64,000 nucleotides of DNA, taken from positions 62,001 through 126,000 of the forward strand of contig CAWEMY010000005.1 in NCBI GenBank assembly GCA_963810305.1, written 5' to 3'. The position numbers and the translations under genes are program-made. The DNA comes from JACDCA01 sp963810305. GTDB lineage: Bacteria > Acidobacteriota > Vicinamibacteria > Vicinamibacterales > 2-12-FULL-66-21. The notes below the pieces were generated by a model. That model made no database searches and was not told the DNA's origin. It saw only the letters and a list, made by a program, of their open reading frames with translations. Below, piece by piece: positions 7,779 through 15,032 of this stretch (its first letter is position 1; each line of letters starts with the position of its first letter).

Positions 7779-9470
7779 CTAGGATCCCTTCGACCGTTCG
7801 AACACCTTGCGGCCTCCGACAACGGTCATCGATACCCGGACGTCGCGGATCTCTCCCGCCGGGATGTCGAAGATGTTGCGGTCGAGCATGACGAAGTCGG
7901 CGAGCCGGCCCGCTGCGAGCACGCCCTTCCGACCCTCATCGAACGAGGCATAAGCGGCGCCGGAGGTGTACGCCCGTAGTGCCTCCTCGATTGAGATCTT
8001 CTGTTCCGGCACCCATCCGGCGGGATTGCGGTCGTCGAGCGTCCGGCGTGTGACGGCGGCGTAGATCCCTTCGAGCGGAGTCGGCGGTGCGACGAACCAG
8101 TCGCTGCCAAACGCCAGTCTCGCGCCGGAATCGAGCAGCGAGCGGAACGCGTAGGTCGTCTTGATCCGATCCCCGATATACCGTTCGGCCCATCGCCCAT
8201 CGTCTATCGCGTGATACGGCTGCATGCTCGCGATCACGCCGAGCTGCCCGAACCGTGGAATATCCGCCGCCGCAAGATGCTGGGCATGCTCGATGCGGAA
8301 CCGGCGGTCGCGCTGGCCGTTCTCGCCGATCACACGCTCGAAGATGTCGAGCAGCAGCGCGTTGGCGCGGTCGCCGATCGCGTGGACCATGACGTGGAGC
8401 CCGGCGGCGTCCCCTCCCTTGATCCACCGATACAGATCCTCCGGTGTATTCACCAGCAGTCCGCGATCCTTCGGTGCATCCTGGAAGGGCTGATGAAACG
8501 CCGCGGTATGCGATCCGAGCGAGCCGTCGACGTATCCCTTCAGGCCGCCGACGCGCAGCCAGTCATCACCGCGACCGTCCGCGCCACCATATTCCTTGCG
8601 CGAGACCGCGTCACGCAGGCGTTCCCAGTCCTTGAGCGGGACGACGCCGTAAATGCGGGTAGCAAGTGCGCTCGACTTGCGCGCACGCGCGAATGTGGCA
8701 AGTTCGTCCCAGGTGCCCACGTTGTGCACCGAGGTCACTCCCTGTTCGGCGACGTACTTCATCGCGGCAGACAGGGCGCGGTCGCGCATTTCGTCAGAGC
8801 GCGGCGCCACGACCCGATCGACGAGCGCCATCGCGTTGTCTTTCAGGAGGCCGCTCGGCTCCCCAGCGGAGGATCGGACGATTTCACCGCCGGCGACGTC
8901 CTTCGTCGCGCGGGTGACACCGGCCGCCTTCAACGCGGCGCTGTTGGCGAGCGCCATGTGCCCGTCGAGACGATTGATCCATACCGGGTGGTTGGGTGTG
9001 ACGGCGTCGATCCAGTCGCGCGCCGGCAACTCTCCGCCCCAGAGGCTGTGGTCCCAGTCGCCTCCCTCGATCCACGTCCCGGCAGGGACGGTCGCGGCAA
9101 ATGCGCCAATACGGCGCACGAACTCCTCGCGCGTCTTCGCATCCCGCAACTGCACTGATGCGAGCCTGAAGCCGCCGTCGACGAAGTGGACGTGGCTGTC
9201 GATGAATCCCGGGACGATCAAACGTCCGCCGGCATCAAGGGCCGCGACGCCGGGCGCCAGCTTGCGGACCGCATCACTCGTCCCTACTGCCGCAAGCGTG
9301 TCGCCGCGCGCTGCGATGGCCTCAGCCCACGGCGCCGCGGGATCTCCGGTCCACACGCGCGCATTGACGATGACGAAGGTGATCGGCTCAGAGGCGGACG
9401 GCGCTTGCCCGGAGGACGAAGAGCACGCCGCAGTCATGAGGACTAACAAAGGAAACAATCGTTTCAGCAC
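7779..9470 (-). CDS. Amidohydrolase family 3 (YtcJ-like) lipoprotein
   Basis: A metal-dependent hydrolase of 563 aa. It begins with a lipoprotein signal (LVLMTAAC, lipidated Cys at about residue 16), so it is probably anchored in the envelope. Metal-binding and family motifs are present: GFIDSHVHFVDGG, WIEGGDWDHSLW, GYVDGSLGSHTA, HAIGDRANALLL, RIEHAQHL and FGSDWFVAPPTPLEGIYAAV, ending in the small beta domain ADFVMLDRNIF. Start codon GTG 9470. The substrate is not predictable. Family members act on amides, imides and related bonds. Monocistronic by context. Confidence 0.9.
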   Translation of the reverse strand: MLKRLFPLLVLMTAACSSSSGQAPSASEPITFVIVNARVWTGDPAAPWAEAIAARGDTLAAVGTSDAVRKLAPGVAALDAGGRLIVPGFIDSHVHFVDGGFRLASVQLRDAKTREEFVRRIGAFAATVPAGTWIEGGDWDHSLWGGELPARDWIDAVTPNHPVWINRLDGHMALANSAALKAAGVTRATKDVAGGEIVRSSAGEPSGLLKDNAMALVDRVVAPRSDEMRDRALSAAMKYVAEQGVTSVHNVGTWDELATFARARKSSALATRIYGVVPLKDWERLRDAVSRKEYGGADGRGDDWLRVGGLKGYVDGSLGSHTAAFHQPFQDAPKDRGLLVNTPEDLYRWIKGGDAAGLHVMVHAIGDRANALLLDIFERVIGENGQRDRRFRIEHAQHLAAADIPRFGQLGVIASMQPYHAIDDGRWAERYIGDRIKTTYAFRSLLDSGARLAFGSDWFVAPPTPLEGIYAAVTRRTLDDRNPAGWVPEQKISIEEALRAYTSGAAYASFDEGRKGVLAAGRLADFVMLDRNIFDIPAGEIRDVRVSMTVVGGRKVFERSKGS

Positions 9471-9543
9471 GAGTTGGGCAGTCTAGCACCGGGCCGCACT
9501 GTTTAACCGTGGACAGTGACACTCGCCATGCGAGAATGCCCGA

Positions 9544-10236
9544 ATGCACCCGCAGGATCAGGCTGTCGAAGCAAGGCGGTGCGCACTGGCCGGAACGCTC
9601 GTCGTTCTTGCCCTGGTATGCGGCGCTCGCGCGCGAGCCGATTCGTGGGCGGCACCGCAGATCAAAGAGGTCTTCAGCGCGTCACGCGAGTGGTTTGTTC
9701 GCGTCGTCCCCGGCACCAGCGTTGGCGAAACGGTTGGATTCGCCGGCGCCCCGAAAGGCAAACATGCCACCGCGGAGTTTTACCGCCGCGCGCCTGACCG
9801 CTCCTATCGGCTGGCTGCGGAAGTCACTCTCCAGAATCCCGTCGCGCCGGTGCTCTTCCTCGTCACCGACCGCGGCTACCTGCTCACGCTCGACAACTGG
9901 CACAACATGGGATTCGGTAAGGCGATTGCCTCGTATTCCCCGGACGGCCGCGTTGTCTTTTCGAGTGAGCTGAAGGACGTCTTTTCCGAGAAAGAGGTCG
10001 AGGGCTTCCGCCGGAGCGTGTCATCGATCTGGTGGCGCACCGAGACCGCATACGTACGCGAGGGGCAGCAGACCATCTACATTGCGATGGACGACAAGGG
10101 CAGAGAGCTCATCGTCGAACCGGAAAGCGGCCGCTGGCAACAGTGCGAATGGCGCAGCAAGGAAATGCATCAGTGCCGGGACTCGAATGATCCCCGCACC
10201 TGGCGCGCATATCAGGAGCCAGCGCTGCGAAAATAA
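9544..10236 (+). CDS. Conserved hypothetical exported protein
   Basis: 230 aa starting with a charged N-region and a hydrophobic core (ALAGTLVVLALVCGARARAD) that reads as a Sec signal peptide. The mature part has repeated beta-strand-like stretches (FVRVVPGTSVGETVGFAGAP, VLFLVTDRGYLLTLDNWHNM, GRVVFSSELKDVF) and a Cys-containing end. It suggests a secreted beta-propeller-like or sandwich fragment. No catalytic motif is evident and I do not recognise a family. It is transcribed away from the amidohydrolase. Confidence 0.65.
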   Translation: MHPQDQAVEARRCALAGTLVVLALVCGARARADSWAAPQIKEVFSASREWFVRVVPGTSVGETVGFAGAPKGKHATAEFYRRAPDRSYRLAAEVTLQNPVAPVLFLVTDRGYLLTLDNWHNMGFGKAIASYSPDGRVVFSSELKDVFSEKEVEGFRRSVSSIWWRTETAYVREGQQTIYIAMDDKGRELIVEPESGRWQQCEWRSKEMHQCRDSNDPRTWRAYQEPALRK

Positions 10237-10338
10237 TCCGTCCGCTGGCTGGATAGAGCTACTGGGCAAGTAATAGTTGTCCGTTCACCAGCGCAGATTC
10301 GTCTCCATAACTCCTTAATGATCAGCAACTTGCGCAAT

Positions 10339-10353
10339 CGGGGTCAGGCCCCG
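10339..10353 (+). terminator. Short GC hairpin between convergent genes
   Basis: CGGGG-TCAGG-CCCCG followed by TTTACGG, between the stops of the 9544 gene and the minus-strand methyltransferase. The 5-bp stem and weak T run make it a poor intrinsic terminator. The same GGGGTCAGGCCCC-type string also occurs as a dispersed motif in many genomes. Confidence 0.25.
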
Positions 10354-10354
10354 T

Positions 10355-11074
10355 TTACGGCCTGCGGCAAAGAAAGATCTCATCGGTCGTCTCATCATCG
10401 AACGGTCGATCGACCATCTCGACGCGGTATCCGGCACTCTCCAGCAAGTGGACCCAGCGCGCGCGCGAGAAGAGCCCTTCGACGTGGCGATCGTGGACGC
10501 TCCTGACGTCCTCACCGTCGCGGAGCAGCAAGGCGTAGTCCACGCAGAAGACATCGTCGGTCGGGTCAGGATCCCACGCCCACTCTACGCCGCGCAGCGC
10601 GCGCGAACCGTCGTCGGCCTGCATCAACGTCGCGCGGTCGCGGAATGTGTCGCGCAGACAGTCAGGCGCGAAGAGTGCCGCGCCGCCAGGCTTCGTGTGA
10701 ACGAACGCGGTGGTGATCGCGGCGCGAAGATCCTCTTCGGTGGTCATGTACATCACCGCGTCGTGAATCATGACCGCGTCGAACGTCCGGTCGAGGCGAA
10801 GCGAGCGCATGTCACCGAGGACGTGTTCGCAATCGCGATTGAGCTCGCGGCTGAGCGCCTGCATCTCTGGTGAGATGTCGATGAGCGTGCAGCGGAAACG
10901 CTGCTTCAGGAAGAACGCGTTGTTCCCGGCGCCGGCGCCAAGTTCGAGCAGGGTCTCGGCCGGCTGCGCGGCGGCGCGATCGAGGGCCTCGAGGTAGCAG
11001 GTCGCCTCGTCCTCGTGATCCGCGGAGGGATCGACGAGGCGATACCACGACACCAGGTCGCCGTAGATCAGCAT
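10355..11074 (-). CDS. Class I SAM-dependent methyltransferase
   Basis: 239 aa with SAM-binding motif I LLELGAGAGNNAFFLKQRF, an acidic strand-2 end (CTLIDISPEMQALSRELNRD), motif II region LDRTFDAVMIHDAVMYMTTE and post-motif KPGGAALFAPD. No signal peptide, cytosolic. ATG 11074 (MLIYGDLVSWYRLVDPSADH) is chosen: the longer reading frame back to 11209 adds low-complexity sequence with no similarity to the family. The DHEDEATCYLEAL segment near the start is typical of this small-molecule methyltransferase group. Substrate unknown. Confidence 0.85.
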   Translation of the reverse strand: MLIYGDLVSWYRLVDPSADHEDEATCYLEALDRAAAQPAETLLELGAGAGNNAFFLKQRFRCTLIDISPEMQALSRELNRDCEHVLGDMRSLRLDRTFDAVMIHDAVMYMTTEEDLRAAITTAFVHTKPGGAALFAPDCLRDTFRDRATLMQADDGSRALRGVEWAWDPDPTDDVFCVDYALLLRDGEDVRSVHDRHVEGLFSRARWVHLLESAGYRVEMVDRPFDDETTDEIFLCRRP

Positions 11075-11126
11075 GTCAGGCGCGCCACGGGCGCGTGAGG
11101 GGGTCCGGGGGACGAAGTCCCCCGGT

Positions 11127-11843
11127 CTATTTCGGACAGGGCTCGCCAGCCATGATCGAAAGAACGACAAGCGGACTTCGTCGCGCAGTAAAGCCGTGCG
11201 CCACGCCACGCGGCACCATCAGCAGCATGCCAGGCTGCATGCGGTGCTCGGTACCGCCGACGCGGCCGGTGCCCTCGCCGCCGATCACGTATACGAACTC
11301 GTCTGATTCGTCGTGCACGTGCTGTGGGAACGGATCCCGCACCTGCAGCAGGACGGCCGCCCCGCCGGTGGCGCAGGTGAGCACCGACGTCTTGGCCGGA
11401 GCCTTGCCGACGTAGTTCTTCTCCTGGAACGTGGGGATGTCGATCGCTGCCGGATCGACCTTGAGGACGGGTGGCGGCGGCGGCGGTGGGGCCGGCGCCG
11501 GGGGAGGCGGCGGTTTCGGCGCCGGATTCAGTGTCACCTTGACGTCAATTGGTTTGCCGGCACGTGCGGTCAACTCACGTTCGAGCGGCACGAACCCATC
11601 GAGCTCGAACCGGAGTTTGTAAGCGCCCGTCGGGAGCTCCTCGAGGGCGACGCGCCCGCGCTCAGTCCGGGTTGTCTTGTTCGCCGGACCTTCGACGATG
11701 ACCTTGACGCCACCGAGAGGCGCACCGGCCGGATCGGTAACGGAGATGGCCAGGGTCGCCAATCCACCCGGCTTGCGCTGAGCCTCGACGCCGGCCGCGC
11801 CCGCGGCCACGAGCAACGCCAAGACAAGTCCAGTTCGCATCAC
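11127..11843 (-). CDS. Exported fusion of carboxypeptidase-regulatory-like domain and cupin
   Basis: A Sec signal peptide (MMRTGLVLALLVAAGAAGVE) is followed by a beta-sandwich of the carboxypeptidase-regulatory or PEGA type (ISVTDPAGAPLGGVKVIVEG, GAYKLRFELDGFVPLERELT), a pure proline-alanine linker of about 20 residues, and a C-terminal cupin (HVHDESDEFVYVIGGEGTGR, HRMQPGMLLMVPRGVAHGFT). Export of a cupin on a proline stalk is unusual. A role in binding a periplasmic small molecule is possible, but nothing fixes the ligand. The gene is 52 bases upstream of the methyltransferase on the same strand. Confidence 0.75.
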   Translation of the reverse strand: MMRTGLVLALLVAAGAAGVEAQRKPGGLATLAISVTDPAGAPLGGVKVIVEGPANKTTRTERGRVALEELPTGAYKLRFELDGFVPLERELTARAGKPIDVKVTLNPAPKPPPPPAPAPPPPPPPVLKVDPAAIDIPTFQEKNYVGKAPAKTSVLTCATGGAAVLLQVRDPFPQHVHDESDEFVYVIGGEGTGRVGGTEHRMQPGMLLMVPRGVAHGFTARRSPLVVLSIMAGEPCPK

Positions 11844-12184
11844 TCACCTCATTAAGAAGGTCCCGCCCCGCGCCCCCCCGCGCTTCCCCCTGCGCGCCGC
11901 GAACCGCGACCCGCGCACATCGCGCCGCGCCCTACGCGCCGCGCCCCGCGCCTTTCGCAATCGTATACTCTGCAATCCCGATGAGCTTGCTGCTCGAAAC
12001 CCGTGACCTGAAAAAAGCATTACAAACTCCGCCGCGGACGCCTGGACGACGCGGCGCTGGCGGAGCTCGCAAAAGCTCGAACAGGTACGTGAGGTCTACC
12101 CGGTAGTGCGCGTCCCTATGCAGGTGAAGTTCGGTGAAGTCACCGAGTTCACAGGACGTGCTCACGTGCCGCGTGCGGACGTGC
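11844..12184. other. Intergenic region with GC-rich simple sequence and a possible gene relic
   Basis: Bases 11860-11955 are a degenerate C/G-rich tract built from GCGCC and CCCGCG words. From 11981 a short frame reads MSLLLETRDLKK and, after a one-base shift, HYKLRRGRLDD. That resembles the N-terminus of an ABC transporter ATPase (usually LLEVRDLKKHFP.RRG) but stops within 25 further residues. It may be a relic of such a gene. No other gene, tRNA or clear promoter is seen. Confidence 0.3.
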
Positions 12185-12454
12185 TTACGTGCTGCTGGAT
12201 GGGAGGTCGGCGATCTCGCGCTCGACCTTGATCGTGCAGTCCTGAAGGATGGCGACGAGGACGCCGACCAGCGCCGCGACCGGCGCGATGACGGCACCGA
12301 CCACGCCGACGGTCAATGGAAACTCCGCGACTGTCTTGCCCTTGCTCTCGACGATGACCCGGCGGACGTTCCCCTCGCGAATCAGGTTATTCAGCCTGTC
12401 GATGACGTGCGCGCCTTCAGCTTTGAACGACTCCCAGCGGGTCTTTTCGGTCAT
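12185..12454 (-). CDS. DUF4342 domain protein
   Basis: 89 aa. Residues 5-40 are amphipathic and charged (WESFKAEGAHVIDRLNNLIR, EGNVRRVIVESKGKTVAEF). Residues 45-70 form a hydrophobic segment, TVGVVGAVIAPVAALVGVLV, that fits one membrane helix. Then CTIKVERE closes the domain. This is the pattern of DUF4342 proteins, whose role is unknown. ATG 12454 is used: the longer frame to 12643 runs into the divergent CHASE2 gene and has no family support. Divergently transcribed from the CHASE2 operon. Confidence 0.8.
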   Translation of the reverse strand: MTEKTRWESFKAEGAHVIDRLNNLIREGNVRRVIVESKGKTVAEFPLTVGVVGAVIAPVAALVGVLVAILQDCTIKVEREIADLPSSST

Positions 12455-12508
12455 ACAGGAAGATACGAATTCGCGAATGGGAGGTTCTGCGTTATCGCGG
12501 GGTTTGGG

Positions 12509-12514
12509 TATACT
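12509..12514 (+). promoter_or_regulatory. Candidate -10 element before the CHASE2-CHAT operon
   Basis: TATACT lies 53 bases before the CHASE2 start codon, in the 113-base divergent region. The matching -35 (TTCTGC, 18-base spacer) is poor, so this is only a suggestion of where the operon starts. Confidence 0.3.
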
Positions 12515-12567
12515 CGCGCTGACTCCCTGAATCGGCGGCGTCTCGCAGAAGCGGCCACCAGGCTTCC

Positions 12568-13995
12568 ATGAGCCGATCGCGCAAGCGGCACCGGACGGAA
12601 AAGCGCGACGCGAGCGACTCGGCTCGCGCGGCCGGCATTCCACTGCCTTTGCGCCGTCAGCGCTCCCGACGAATCCGCGCGTATTTCCTGCACGGGCTGG
12701 CGCTGACCGCGATCATCATCCCGGCCTTTCTTCTGGCGGAGCGGATCCCGCAAGTCCACGCCGCGGTCGAGATCTCTTACGACTGGTTGCAGAGTCACCT
12801 CACGGTGGCAAAGGGTGTCAGGGCATCAGTGGTGTTCATCGACATCAGCGATCTGCCGCTGCTGCCCGATCCAGGACATCCCGAGCGGGAGCCCCATACT
12901 TCGCGGGCGGCACTCAGATCGATCGTGGAGGCCGTTCTCGCGCACGAGCAGAAACCGAAAGCGATCGGCATCGACGTGGACTTTTCGCTCGCGAAGGATG
13001 GGGAGTTCTTCAGCCCGGATGACCGCGCCTTTCTCGAATTTCTGCTCGGCCAGGAAGCGATGCATGGACGGCTGTTCGTTGGCGTCGCCGACGGACTGCA
13101 ACGCGGACCATCGCGGGCTCTCGGTGATCCCCGATTCAAAGAGCTTGCGACATCCGTGGTTGTTCCAAAGGAAGAAGGCTTCGGCGCCAATCCCTGGATG
13201 AGCGCAGTGACGAACATTCCATTCATCGAACCGCCGAACCCTGCAATCCAGTACTGGCCCGTCCCATCGCTGTCGGCGGCGATGACTGGGATTGAGACCG
13301 AGCCTCCGCGCCCCCTTCAATGGGCGCTGGAGAGCTGGGTCGTCAAGGAGGTTGGTGACGCTGAGGGCAAGGTCGCGATCGAGCAGTTTCTCGTCGATTT
13401 CGGCGCCATCGACGATTTCAACGAACACGCGATTGTCTCCGCTGATCCGGAGTTGCTGAAGCGAGACCGGCGGCTCGGAGAGTTGGCGGGAAAAGTCGTG
13501 ATCATCGGGAGGGGGTCGAACGGAAAATTCCCGGCGACGGATACATTCTCGGTACCCGGTCGTCATGGAGAGGATGGCGGCGACTACGCGGGCGTGCTCT
13601 TGCATGCGTCCGGCGCCTACACCCTGCTCGGGGCAACTCTCTGGCGGCCGACACTGCCGGGCCGCCTGACGGCTGATGCGTTGTTCTCGGTCGCCGTGTT
13701 CGGTTCAGTGTCGCTGATCGCGCTGTACTACAACAACCGCGCGAGAGACGATGTGGCGATGCACAGCTTGACGAAGCTGATGACGTGGATCGCCGTACCG
13801 GTCGTCGTCCTCGTCGGGTTGTCGCTTGCGATCTGGACCCGGATCATGTGGGCGGATCACATTCTCGTGGCGGCCGGTCTGCTGCTGCACTCGTCGCTCG
13901 AACAGTCTGACAATCCACTCCGCGTCGCCGGACGCGGAGTCCTGAGGGGCTGGCAGACCGTCGCCCTCGAACGACGCGACGAGGAGCATCACTGA
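12568..13995 (+). CDS. CHASE2-domain membrane protein
   Basis: 475 aa. After a basic N-terminus comes a membrane helix (about residues 38-58, YFLHGLALTAIIIPAFLLAE), then a large extracytoplasmic CHASE2 sensor domain (WLQSHLTVAKGVRASVVFID, AIGIDVDFSLAKDG, GELAGKVVIIGRGSNGKF, YAGVLLHASGAYTLL), then two to three C-terminal helices (ADALFSVAVFGSVSLIALYY, WIAVPVVVLVGLSLAIW, HILVAAGLLLHSS). Unlike classical CHASE2 receptors it has no kinase or cyclase output domain, only a short cytosolic tail. It overlaps the next gene in a TGATG and heads a three-gene operon ending in a TPR-CHAT protein. A sensor or scaffold role is inferred from the domain and context. Confidence 0.85.
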   Translation: MSRSRKRHRTEKRDASDSARAAGIPLPLRRQRSRRIRAYFLHGLALTAIIIPAFLLAERIPQVHAAVEISYDWLQSHLTVAKGVRASVVFIDISDLPLLPDPGHPEREPHTSRAALRSIVEAVLAHEQKPKAIGIDVDFSLAKDGEFFSPDDRAFLEFLLGQEAMHGRLFVGVADGLQRGPSRALGDPRFKELATSVVVPKEEGFGANPWMSAVTNIPFIEPPNPAIQYWPVPSLSAAMTGIETEPPRPLQWALESWVVKEVGDAEGKVAIEQFLVDFGAIDDFNEHAIVSADPELLKRDRRLGELAGKVVIIGRGSNGKFPATDTFSVPGRHGEDGGDYAGVLLHASGAYTLLGATLWRPTLPGRLTADALFSVAVFGSVSLIALYYNNRARDDVAMHSLTKLMTWIAVPVVVLVGLSLAIWTRIMWADHILVAAGLLLHSSLEQSDNPLRVAGRGVLRGWQTVALERRDEEHH

Positions 13996-15020
13996 TGGGA
14001 ATCGATCTGCTGCTGTGGGTCGCGCTCTGGATATCGCCGCAGGCGGCGTCGCGGCCGACGGCAGCCGTCCGGCCGACGGCGGCGATGCTCGATCGCGTCA
14101 GCTGCCAGGCGACGCTGCGGCGCGCCGGATCCGCGCGCCCGGAGCCGATCACCGAGCGAACCAGGGGGACGTACCTTTTCGTTGGTGACGAGGTCCAGTG
14201 CACGTCGAAAACCGGCTACCTGACGCTCATCCTGAGCTCCGGCGAACCGAAGTTGCTGACGTCCAAAGACGGCACTCACAAAGTGCTCGCGCCGGCGGAC
14301 GCGACAGCTCCGCCGCGGGAGACGAGAGCCGCGACGCCGCGCGCGGTTGATTCCGAAATCGAGAAGGCACGGAAAGAACTGGCGGCGATGGTCGCGCGCG
14401 TCCTGAGTCACCACGGCAAACGGGCCGCGACGCGAGGATCGGCCTCGGCACCATGGATCATCTATCCGGCCGTCAACGCGGTGGTCCTGCCGGAGCGCTT
14501 CGTGATCAGGTGGAATCCGGAGCTCACGTCCCCACAGCCGCGGTTCAGCCTGTGGCGCGTTGGCGGCGCACAAGCGCTGTGGAGCGACACGCAGGTCGAT
14601 GGGCGGCGCGGTGTACTGGAGTCCACTGCCGCGAAGGAGGCGCTCGGCAAGGCGGTTAGCGGGGGCCCCAACGCCCAGCAGTTGTTCGTTCTCCAGGTGC
14701 AAGACAAGGAGCCCACGGCTGTCCCGTTTCGGGTGCTCGGTACCGAAGACACGCAGGCACTGAATCAGGAGCTGGCGCTCTGGTCGCAGGAGAAGAACGA
14801 GCTGCTGCGCCTCCTGGGTCGGGCCTATTCGTTCGACGTGCGCCAGCTTTTCTGGGAAGCCGCGGAGGAATACCGGGCGGCGTTCGATCTGACCAGCAGC
14901 TGCGATCTGCTGAACGAAGCCGTCGCTGCGAGCGCCCGAGCCGGCGATGAGGCGCAGGAGCGGAAACTGATCGAACGCCGGCCGAGTTTTCCCGGCGGGT
15001 GCACGGACCGCCATCGTTAG
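13995..15020 (+). CDS. Hypothetical exported protein of the CHASE2-CHAT operon
   Basis: 341 aa. A short hydrophobic start (MGIDLLLWVALWISPQAASR) suggests an uncleaved or cleaved export signal. Residues 30-90 (TYLFVGDEVQCTSKTGYLTL, LSSGEPKLLTSKDG) resemble the start of a FecR-like beta domain. Residues 150-250 contain WIIYPAVNAVVLPERFVIRW and LWRVGGAQALWSD. The C-terminus is helical with a TPR-like look (FWEAAEEYRAAFDLTSSCDL, AGDEAQERKLIE). It sits between CHASE2 and TPR-CHAT genes, overlapping the first and 12 bases from the second, so it very likely works with them. No enzyme motif. Confidence 0.7.
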   Translation: MGIDLLLWVALWISPQAASRPTAAVRPTAAMLDRVSCQATLRRAGSARPEPITERTRGTYLFVGDEVQCTSKTGYLTLILSSGEPKLLTSKDGTHKVLAPADATAPPRETRAATPRAVDSEIEKARKELAAMVARVLSHHGKRAATRGSASAPWIIYPAVNAVVLPERFVIRWNPELTSPQPRFSLWRVGGAQALWSDTQVDGRRGVLESTAAKEALGKAVSGGPNAQQLFVLQVQDKEPTAVPFRVLGTEDTQALNQELALWSQEKNELLRLLGRAYSFDVRQLFWEAAEEYRAAFDLTSSCDLLNEAVAASARAGDEAQERKLIERRPSFPGGCTDRHR

Positions 15021-15032
15021 CGAAAGCGCATA

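Noticed and set aside
11932..12297. Minus-strand Arg/Ser-rich frame
   Set aside because: Composition typical of a shadow frame in GC-rich DNA, overlaps the DUF4342 gene, no start signal.
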